A stretch of 64,000 bases of DNA, from positions 186,001 through 250,000 of the forward strand of contig VGXS01000002.1 in NCBI GenBank assembly GCA_016873225.1. The letters are read 5' to 3'. A program made the position numbers and the translations under genes. Below the pieces are notes generated by a model that saw only the letters and a list, made by a program, of their open reading frames with translations, had not been told where the DNA came from and did not search any database. This document shows positions 15,971-22,867 of this stretch, piece by piece; position 1 is the stretch's first letter; each line of letters opens with the position of its first letter. The DNA is from Planctomycetota bacterium (GTDB lineage: Bacteria > Planctomycetota > Planctomycetia > Gemmatales > Gemmataceae).

Positions 15971-16088
15971 CTTATCTCCCCCGGTGGCCCGGGCAGGAAT
16001 TAGCACCAGCATCGAGTTGAGGCATACGCCCCGGACCGACCGGTTGCTGTGGCTTCGCAGGGCCTGACCCTCTGCCACTCTGGATAAG
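15971..16088 (-). ncRNA. SAM-I (S-box) riboswitch aptamer
   Basis: Read on the minus strand, this 118-nt segment contains the S-box landmarks in order: P1 5' strand CTTATC then CAGAG, the GGCAGAGGG and AGGCCCT segments of P2, GAAGCC, ACAGCAACC, a variable P3/P4 region, GGTGCTAATTCCTGC, and the closing P1 strand AGATAAG. P1 is a perfect CTTATC/GATAAG helix. S-boxes bind S-adenosylmethionine and normally turn expression off. It lies 120 nt upstream of the ThrC-like start codon and is oriented to control the whole operon down to larB. Confidence 0.9.
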
Positions 16089-16157
16089 ATACCCACCAAA
16101 TTGTTCCCATTAGAGTAACGGACCGCCCCGCCGGCGGCAATGCGACAGACGCATTTT

Positions 16158-17615
16158 TCAGAAGACGCCAGCCAGCAGCAGGACGATTGCAACGACCAGG
16201 AAAAGACAAACGGCGACAAGGGCTCCCAAAATCCACATTTCCCAAGCGGGCGCCGCTGGTGGAGCCGGCAACGGAGGAACCGTCGGCACCGGAGGCGAAA
16301 CCGGGCCACCCGGAGGCATGGATGCCGTCTCAGCCGCCATCCAGTCCGCCGGCAGGAACTGCGGGGGAAGCAGTTCGGGGGCTTCCTCCGCCTGTTCCTC
16401 GCCCAGCACCAGCTCCTCGACCGCCGTTCGCCCGCCGGGGCTGTGCAACCCCAGTTCGTCGAGCACCAGCCTGATTCCGTCGCCATCGGGGCCATCGGGA
16501 AACAGGTCGCGGGGGTTGGCGGCCAGCAGTTGGAGGTCGGCGGCCAGGACGGCGGGGGAGCCGAAGCGCGACTGCGGATCCTTCTCCATGAGCGACCGGA
16601 TCAATTGGCTGAACCGCTCGGACACCTCGGGCGCCGCCTCGCGCACGGAAGGAACGGGCATCCTGCGGTGGGCCGCCATCCGTTCCTTGCTCGTGCCGGC
16701 CGAGGGATACGGGGGCTTTCCGGAGAGCGCGAAGTAAAGGGTGCAGCCCAGGGAATAGAGGTCGGCCCGGCCGTCGACACGGGAGGAGTCGATCGTTTGC
16801 TCGGGCGCGATGAAATCCATGCTGCCGACGATGTAGCCCGGACCGCCGACCACATCGACGGGTTGGCCGACCTCCCCGGCGCGATAGGCCAGGCCGAGGT
16901 CGATGACAAACGCCTTTCCCGATGGGGAAATGAGAATGTTGCTCGGCTTGATGTCGCGGTGGATGATGCCCGCGGCGTGAAGCGCCCCCAGGGCGCGCGA
17001 CACCTCCGCCCCGACGCGGGCGGCCTCGAACGGTTCCAAGGGCCCCCGCTCGACGACCCTGCGGTAGAGGCTTTGCCCCGGAACGAAATCCATGGCCAGG
17101 TAATGAACCCCGGAATCCTCGCCGTTGGAGACGAATCCGCACAGGTTGGGATGCCGGGGGGCATCGGCCAGCAGGTCGCACTCCCTGACAAACCGGGCCA
17201 GGTGCCTCGGCTGCGGGGCCATCGCCGGGGGCAGCACCTTCACGGCCACCAGCAGGCGCGGATCCTCGGCCGAACGGGCCAGGTACACCGTGGCCATGCC
17301 GCCGCGGGCGATGGGCGAGAGCAGCATGTAAGGCCCGAGCCTCAGGCCGCGCGTGACGCCCATCATGAGCTTGCCCGCCTGGAAGCGGGTTATCACCCCG
17401 TGCTGGACAAGGTGGTCGGACAATCCCCTGGTGTTGTCGTGCAGGAAGCCGGGCACGCCCTGCAAGGCGGCCTTGAGTTCGTTGCGGTCCATCAGTCGGC
17501 TTTTGATGATGCCGGCGAGGAAACGCTGGGGATGCACCACGCCCGCACCGGCGGAATCGCGAGGGGCGCCTCCGGCGCCGGAGCCTTGTTCCGCCCCGCC
17601 GTTCACCAAGGACAC
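16158..17615 (-). CDS. Membrane-anchored Ser/Thr protein kinase
   Basis: 485-residue Hanks-type kinase. The catalytic domain spans about residues 94-350: RGGMATVYLA glycine loop, VAVK Lys126, HRDIKPSN catalytic loop with Asp221, and DLG (239-241) in place of DFG, a common bacterial variant. APEQ and the SLGCTLYFALSGKPPY segment complete the large lobe. A Pro/Ala-rich linker leads to one C-terminal transmembrane helix (about 460-482), so the kinase faces the cytoplasm. No sensor domain follows the helix. Starts at GTG; the true start is ambiguous because GGAG lies only one base upstream. It could supply phosphorylation to FHA proteins such as the one at 2879-4657 (speculative). Confidence 0.92.
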   Translation of the reverse strand: MSLVNGGAEQGSGAGGAPRDSAGAGVVHPQRFLAGIIKSRLMDRNELKAALQGVPGFLHDNTRGLSDHLVQHGVITRFQAGKLMMGVTRGLRLGPYMLLSPIARGGMATVYLARSAEDPRLLVAVKVLPPAMAPQPRHLARFVRECDLLADAPRHPNLCGFVSNGEDSGVHYLAMDFVPGQSLYRRVVERGPLEPFEAARVGAEVSRALGALHAAGIIHRDIKPSNILISPSGKAFVIDLGLAYRAGEVGQPVDVVGGPGYIVGSMDFIAPEQTIDSSRVDGRADLYSLGCTLYFALSGKPPYPSAGTSKERMAAHRRMPVPSVREAAPEVSERFSQLIRSLMEKDPQSRFGSPAVLAADLQLLAANPRDLFPDGPDGDGIRLVLDELGLHSPGGRTAVEELVLGEEQAEEAPELLPPQFLPADWMAAETASMPPGGPVSPPVPTVPPLPAPPAAPAWEMWILGALVAVCLFLVVAIVLLLAGVF

Positions 17616-17696
17616 ACTCCATTCGGGGTCGCCGGATGAACCGGCGCGCCGGACTCCCCGGCGGAAGCACGATTCTAACCCATGGCCCGCCCGACG

Positions 17697-20198
17697 CTAG
17701 GCGATGTCCTTGCCCCGGATGCGCGCCCCGAGCTTGGCCCTGAGGCGGGTTTCGATCCGTGAGTGGGCCTGTTCGACCTCCTTGTCGGTCAGGGTGCGGT
17801 CGGATGCCTGGTAGTCGAGGGCGTAGGCCAGGCTCTTGAAGCCTTCACCCAAAGGATCGCCGCGGTACAGGTCGAAAAGGCGGGCGGTTTCCAAAAGCGG
17901 CGTCCCGGCCTCCCTGAGCAGGGCCTCCACATCCGCGGCGGGGCAGGCCTCGGGCACCACCACGGCCAAGTCCCGGCGGGCGGCGGGAAACCTGGGAATG
18001 GAGCGCGCCCTGAACGACTGGCTGGAGAGCTTTTCAAGCAAAACCGCGTCGAATTCGGCCAGGTGAATCCGGCTCGGGGTCCCGCCCAGGGCGACGGCGG
18101 CGCGGGGATGCAACTCACCGAGGAACCCCAGTTCCTCACCGCCCGGGCCGACCACCCGGGCCTGCTTTCCCGGATGAAGCGCGCGGTGGGCCCCGGCCAC
18201 ATACGAGGCGCCCATGACGCGAAGGCCCGCCAGCATCCCCTCGACAACACCCTTGAGGTCGAAAAAGTCCATCGCGCCCGATGCGCCGCCATGCACCGAC
18301 TCGGCATGACGGCTTCCCGACATGGCGATGGCCAGGCGCCTGGCCTCCCCGGGGAATCGCTCACCCTGCCGGGGCCAAAAGGCCGTGCCCAGTTCGAAAA
18401 CCCGGACGGCGTCGCCGCGCGCCGCGTTCGCCTGCGCCGAGGCCGCCAGGCCGGCCAACACGCTGCGACGCATGATGGCGCGCTCGGGGCTGATCGGGTT
18501 GGCAAGCGCCACGGCGGGCCCGTCGGCTTCGTCGCCGAGAATCACCTTCTCGGCGGCGGGCGATGTGAGGGCGTAGCTGATGACCTCGCGCAGGCCAATG
18601 CCGGCGAGAAGGTCCTTGAGGCCATCCTCGAAGCGCTGGCGGGTGTTGGCCCGCGGCGGCGGGGGCGCCTCGGCCGGAAGCCGGGGAACAAGGTTGCCGT
18701 AGCCGTAAAGCCTGACGACATCCTCCACGATGTCGGGCAAGCCCTCCTGCACATCGAGTCGGTGCCAGGGAAGCCTCAGGGTGAGGCCGTTGGCGTCCTC
18801 GGAAACGACATGGAACTCCAGGGCGGAGACGATCGCCCGGACGCGTTCGGCGGGAATCTCGCAGCCGGCGAGGCGACGGGCGGCCGCCCAGTCGTAGCGG
18901 ACCTCGCGGGGAGCCTCGGGCGCGGGATGGCAATCAGCCGCCTCGCTCACCGACGAGGCGCCGCCCGCCAGGAACAACCGCGCCGCCCGGCCCATCCCGC
19001 GCGCCGCGAGCACCGGGGAAACACCACGCGTGTAGCGGGTGCTCGCCTCGCTGAACAGGTTGAAGGCGCGGGAAGCCCGCCTGATGGCGACGGCATCGAA
19101 ATGCGCCGACTCGAGGAAGACCCGCCGGGTGTTCGAGTCGACCTCGGTGGCCGCCCCGCCCATCACGCCGGCCAGGGCCACGGGCCCCGAGGCGTCGGCG
19201 ATCACGAGCATGTCGGGGGCCAGGATCCTGTCGGCGCCGTCCAGGGTCGTGAGCGTCTCGCCGGCGCGGGCGTATCGCACGGTGATTTCCACCGGTTTTC
19301 CGGCGGCGCGAGCCTCGAGCTTGTCCAGGTCGAACGCATGGAGCGGCTGCCCCTGCTCGAGCATCACGAAATTGGTGATGTCCACCGCCGCGCCGATCGG
19401 CCGCATGCCCGACTGCGCCAGCAACCGGCGGACGCGCTCGGATGACACGCCTCCGGGAAAGCCCTCCACCATGAGGCCCATGTACCTGCGGCAAGCCTCG
19501 GGCGCCTCGATGGCCACCTTCACTGGGCAGGCGCCGGCACCGGCCGGAACCGAGCTTTCGGGTTCGCGGACCCGCCCGCCGGTGAGCGCGGCGACCTCGC
19601 GGGCCAGGCCGGTGAGGGCCAGGCATCGGGCCATGTTGGGGAGAATGTCGATCTCAAGCACGACATCGCCAAGGGCGTCGGCCGCCGGGGCGCCCTCGGG
19701 CGCCGTTCCCGGGTCGAGGAACAAAAGGCCCTCGTGGTCTTCCGAAAGGCCAAGCTCGTAGGCCGAGCAGAGCATCGCCTCGCTGGGCACGCCCCTGATG
19801 ACGGTCGGCTTGAGTTCCTTGAGAACCTTCTCCTTGGAATGGCCGTCGATCACCCTGGCGCCCGAGAGCGCCAGCACGCACCATTGCCCGGAATCACCCG
19901 GAGCGATGTTCGGCGCCCCGGTCACGAGCGTCATTTCCCGGCCGTTGCCGAAAGCCACCCTGGGCAGCTTGAGCTTGTCGGCATCGGGATGCCTGCCGAC
20001 CGACACGACCCGGCCGATGACGATTTTCCCGCTGTCCCAAACGGGGCCGGGATCTTCCATGCGCACGCCGGCGATCGGCTCGACCCCGACGGTGCGCGCC
20101 GAGCCGACTTCGAGGCCCGAAAGCGACAGCATCGAGGCCAGTTCGGCGGCGGGGGGAAGGTCGACATAGTCGGCCAGCCAGCGGGTCGAGACATGCAT
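17697..20198 (-). CDS. pheT: Phenylalanine--tRNA ligase beta subunit
   Basis: 833-residue PheT, normal length for the bacterial beta subunit. It opens with STRWLADYVDL, then the OB-fold tRNA-binding domain (IGRVVSVGRHPDADKLK), the B3/B4 editing domain, the B5 domain, the catalytic-like core with the RYTRGVSP signature, and a C-terminal anticodon-binding FDX-ACB domain ending near DYQASDRTLTDKEV. It forms the alpha2-beta2 enzyme with PheS, encoded 21 bp upstream, charging tRNA-Phe in the cytoplasm. The ATG gives the standard N-terminus. Last gene of the rpmI-rplT-pheS-pheT operon. Confidence 0.98.
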   Translation of the reverse strand: MHVSTRWLADYVDLPPAAELASMLSLSGLEVGSARTVGVEPIAGVRMEDPGPVWDSGKIVIGRVVSVGRHPDADKLKLPRVAFGNGREMTLVTGAPNIAPGDSGQWCVLALSGARVIDGHSKEKVLKELKPTVIRGVPSEAMLCSAYELGLSEDHEGLLFLDPGTAPEGAPAADALGDVVLEIDILPNMARCLALTGLAREVAALTGGRVREPESSVPAGAGACPVKVAIEAPEACRRYMGLMVEGFPGGVSSERVRRLLAQSGMRPIGAAVDITNFVMLEQGQPLHAFDLDKLEARAAGKPVEITVRYARAGETLTTLDGADRILAPDMLVIADASGPVALAGVMGGAATEVDSNTRRVFLESAHFDAVAIRRASRAFNLFSEASTRYTRGVSPVLAARGMGRAARLFLAGGASSVSEAADCHPAPEAPREVRYDWAAARRLAGCEIPAERVRAIVSALEFHVVSEDANGLTLRLPWHRLDVQEGLPDIVEDVVRLYGYGNLVPRLPAEAPPPPRANTRQRFEDGLKDLLAGIGLREVISYALTSPAAEKVILGDEADGPAVALANPISPERAIMRRSVLAGLAASAQANAARGDAVRVFELGTAFWPRQGERFPGEARRLAIAMSGSRHAESVHGGASGAMDFFDLKGVVEGMLAGLRVMGASYVAGAHRALHPGKQARVVGPGGEELGFLGELHPRAAVALGGTPSRIHLAEFDAVLLEKLSSQSFRARSIPRFPAARRDLAVVVPEACPAADVEALLREAGTPLLETARLFDLYRGDPLGEGFKSLAYALDYQASDRTLTDKEVEQAHSRIETRLRAKLGARIRGKDIA

Positions 20199-20219
20199 GG
20201 TCGGGGCCCGGTCGGGGGT

Positions 20220-21242
20220 TTAGAAGGATCGGAGAAAACGCAGGTCGCCGGACCAGAAGGCCCGGATGTCCTCGATGCCATACAGCAGCATGTTGATGCG
20301 CTCGACGCCCAAGCCGAACGCGAAGCCCGAGTGGCTGGCGGGATCGTAGCCGCCGTTGCGCAGGACAACCGGATGAACCATCCCGGCGCCGAGGATCTCG
20401 AGCCAGCCGCTCTTCTTGCAGACGGGGCATCCCTTGGCGGCGCACAGGATGCAGTCCATGTCCACCTCGATGCTCGGCTCGGTGAACGGGAAGTAGCTTG
20501 AGCGCACGCGCACCTTGCGGTCGGGGCCGAACAACCGCCTGATGAACGCCTCTAGGGTTCCCAAAAGGTCGGTGAGGCCGATGTTGGCGCCGATGCACAG
20601 GCCCTCCACCTGATGGAACATGATCTCGCTTCGGGCGGTGATCTGCTCGTAACGGTAGACAAGGCCGGGAAGGACAACCCTCAGCGGTTGGGGCGCCCGT
20701 TCACGCATCGCGTGGATCTGGCCGGGGGAGGTGTGCGTGCGAAGCACGATCCCGGGCGTGGTCGTGTGGAAGGTGTCCCACATGTCTCGCGCGGGATGAT
20801 GCGGCGGCATGTTGAGCATGCCGAAGTTGGTTTCGTCGTCCTCCACCTCGCGGCTGTGATAGACCTCGTACCCCAGTTCGCCGAACGCCGCCAGGATGCG
20901 GCGCAGCGTGATGGTGGCCGGATGAAGCCCGCCGGTGGTGACGGGCCTGCCCGGCAGGGTGTGATCGATCCTTTCGCTGGCGATGGAATTCTCAAGGGCG
21001 CGCTCGCGTGCCGCTGCCTCGGCATTGGCAAAAGCAGCTGCCAATGTTTCCTTGAGCTTGTTGACAGCCTGACCGTAACCCTTCCGCTCGGGTGGTGGCA
21101 GTTCGGGAAGCTTTTTGAGGGCCAGTGGAACCAGACCCGCCTTGCCGAACCAGCGAAGGTTCCAAGCGGCCAAGGCAGCGTCATCGGCCGCCTGGGCCAG
21201 TTCGGACCTGCCTTGGGCCTCGAGTTGTTCCAGTTCGCCCAT
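20220..21242 (-). CDS. pheS: Phenylalanine--tRNA ligase alpha subunit
   Basis: 340-residue catalytic alpha subunit of a class II synthetase. It has an N-terminal coiled-coil arm that contacts tRNA, motif 2 region (VYRYEQITARSEIMFHQVEG), and motif 3 FGLGVERINML near the end. CILCAAKGCPVCKKSGWLE forms a small Cys-rich insert seen in many bacterial PheS proteins. It activates phenylalanine and, with PheT, charges tRNA-Phe. Its ATG is 8 bp after the rplT stop, so expression is tied to the ribosomal protein genes. Confidence 0.98.
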   Translation of the reverse strand: MGELEQLEAQGRSELAQAADDAALAAWNLRWFGKAGLVPLALKKLPELPPPERKGYGQAVNKLKETLAAAFANAEAAARERALENSIASERIDHTLPGRPVTTGGLHPATITLRRILAAFGELGYEVYHSREVEDDETNFGMLNMPPHHPARDMWDTFHTTTPGIVLRTHTSPGQIHAMRERAPQPLRVVLPGLVYRYEQITARSEIMFHQVEGLCIGANIGLTDLLGTLEAFIRRLFGPDRKVRVRSSYFPFTEPSIEVDMDCILCAAKGCPVCKKSGWLEILGAGMVHPVVLRNGGYDPASHSGFAFGLGVERINMLLYGIEDIRAFWSGDLRFLRSF

Positions 21243-21250
21243 GGCGAGCG

Positions 21251-21613
21251 TCAGGCCTTCTTGGCGATGGTCTTCTTGACCAAATCGACCACGGCGGTGA
21301 ACGCTTCCGGATCGTGGATCGCCAGTTCAGACAACGACTTGCGGTCGAGGCTGATGCGGGCGGCAACCAAGCCGGCGATGAGTTCGCTGTAGCGAAGTCC
21401 CCTCATCCGGCATGCCGCGTTGATGCGCACGATCCACAGGCGGCGGAATTGGCGCTTGCGTACGCGACGATCGCGATAGGCGTAGGCCCGGGCCCGCATG
21501 AGGGCCACGGCCGACTGGCGGTAGAGGCGGTGACGGCCGGCGCGGAAGCCCTTGGTGAGGCGACGCAACCGGGCCCGCTTGCGAAGGACTGTCTTGCCAC
21601 TGCGAGCGCGCAT
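21251..21613 (-). CDS. rplT: 50S ribosomal protein L20
   Basis: 120-residue L20 with the basic helical N-terminus typical of the family (RARSGKTVLRKRARLRRL, GFRAGRHRLYRQS) and the C-terminal RLWIVRINAACRMRGLRYSELI segment. It binds 23S rRNA early in 50S assembly and in several bacteria represses its own operon. Located 56 bp after rpmI and 8 bp before pheS. Confidence 0.98.
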   Translation of the reverse strand: MRARSGKTVLRKRARLRRLTKGFRAGRHRLYRQSAVALMRARAYAYRDRRVRKRQFRRLWIVRINAACRMRGLRYSELIAGLVAARISLDRKSLSELAIHDPEAFTAVVDLVKKTIAKKA

Positions 21614-21669
21614 GATGAACCTCGATGCGAAAAGCGTGAACGGATGATGGTGTCAGGTCGGGAAAAGGT

Positions 21670-21870
21670 TCAGCTGGAGCCAAGCATCATGCGGACATAC
21701 TTCTTGGCCAACACGCCGCCGCTGGTGATCGGGCTGCGAAGCCCCATCTTCCGCTTGCCGGACTTGTGGCTGTTGAGGTGCTTCTTGCCGGCCTGCAGGC
21801 GCTTGAGCTTGCCCGTGGCTGTAACCCTGAAGCGCTTCCGCGAGGCCTTGTGACTCTTGTGCTTGGGCAT
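21670..21870 (-). CDS. rpmI: 50S ribosomal protein L35
   Basis: 66-residue basic protein MPKHKSHKASRKRFRVTATG with the KLKRLQAGKKHLNSHKSGKRK core, diagnostic of L35. It is the first gene of the rpmI-rplT-pheS-pheT operon. In most bacteria infC (IF-3) precedes it; here the upstream 185 bp hold a promoter and then a divergent DUF1080 gene, so infC must be elsewhere. Confidence 0.98.
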   Translation of the reverse strand: MPKHKSHKASRKRFRVTATGKLKRLQAGKKHLNSHKSGKRKMGLRSPITSGGVLAKKYVRMMLGSS

Positions 21871-21934
21871 GGCCCACCTGTCCCGTGACGCCTGTTGTCG
21901 CGACTTTTAGCCGCGATCGCTTGTCGAAACCATG

Positions 21935-21963
21935 ATTATACCAGCGGGCCGCCGACTGGTGAA
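21935..21963 (-). promoter_or_regulatory. Promoter of the rpmI operon
   Basis: On the minus strand, TTCACC (21963 to 21958) and a perfect TATAAT (21940 to 21935) are separated by 17 bp. The start site would lie about 55-60 nt upstream of rpmI. This is one of the best consensus promoters in the window and fits a strongly expressed ribosomal operon. Confidence 0.65.
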
Positions 21964-22055
21964 GGGGGAATGCCCATCCAGACCACTTGCGGATCGGCAA
22001 CGCCGGGTGTCCAATGATTCGTGTTCAGCTTAACCTCTTCGCCGGAGTTCATTCC

Positions 22056-22766
22056 ATGCGCGTCGGTCTTTGGGCCCTCCTCGCTTTTTCCACGGCTTCG
22101 CTTTCCCTGGCACGGGGCCAGGATTTCAAGTCGATCTTCAACGGAAAGGACCTCGAGGGCTGGGAAGGCAATCCCAAGCTGTGGAGTGTCAAGGACGGCG
22201 CCATCACCGGCGTGACGGGGAATGATCCCGAGAACAAGCTCAAGCACAACACCTTCCTGGTCTGGAAGGGAGGAGAGGTTTCCGACTTCGAACTCCGCTT
22301 CAAGTACAAGATGGTCGGCGGCAACTCGGGCATTCAGTATCGCAGCAAGCTGATGGGCCAGGGCGAATTCGGGCCGCGAGTCGGCGGGTACCAGGCCGAC
22401 TTCGAGGCCGGAACCACCTACAGTGGCATCCTTTACGACGAGGGAGGCATCGCTGGTGGCCGGGGAATCATGTGTGGCCGGGGCGAGAAGGTGAAGTGGA
22501 ACGCCGAGAACAAGAAGGAATCGCTCGGCAAAACGGAAAAGACCTCGGCGGAAATCCAGGCCTCCATCAAGAAGGAAGACTGGAACGAGTATGTGATCGT
22601 CGCCAAGGGCAACAAACTCATCCATTCCATCAATGGGAATGTCACCGCCGAGGTCACCGATGAGTCACCCAAGGCGCTCAAGAATGGAATCCTTGCCCTT
22701 CAGATCCATGTCGGCCCCCCCATGACGGTCCAGTTCAAGGACATCATGCTCAAGGAACTCAAGTAA
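22056..22766 (+). CDS. DUF1080 (3-keto-disaccharide hydrolase-like) secreted protein
   Basis: 236-residue exported protein: a signal peptide (RVGLWALLAFSTASLSLARG) followed by a single DUF1080 concanavalin-like beta-jellyroll. Typical features are FKSIFNGKDLEGWEGN at the start, DFELRFKYKMVGGNSGIQYRS in the middle and GILALQIHVGPPMTVQFKDI at the end. Characterised members hydrolyse glycosides or 3-keto-disaccharides; substrate here is unknown. The ATG at 22056 is preferred because it starts the signal peptide. Divergent from rpmI and 101 bp before the heme c dehydrogenase, probably co-expressed with it. Confidence 0.92.
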   Translation: MRVGLWALLAFSTASLSLARGQDFKSIFNGKDLEGWEGNPKLWSVKDGAITGVTGNDPENKLKHNTFLVWKGGEVSDFELRFKYKMVGGNSGIQYRSKLMGQGEFGPRVGGYQADFEAGTTYSGILYDEGGIAGGRGIMCGRGEKVKWNAENKKESLGKTEKTSAEIQASIKKEDWNEYVIVAKGNKLIHSINGNVTAEVTDESPKALKNGILALQIHVGPPMTVQFKDIMLKELK

Positions 22767-22867
22767 ACCGCCGGCAAACCGTTTCGGGCCATGGCCCGCT
22801 TTCTGTTGAAATCGGGCCATGATTCACGGTGATACTGCGTAGTGAAAGCCGCTATTGGAGTCATGGA

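Noticed and set aside
17763-19445. 560-codon plus-strand open frame antisense to pheT
   Set aside because: Low-complexity translation with no recognisable domain; pheT is certain on the other strand.
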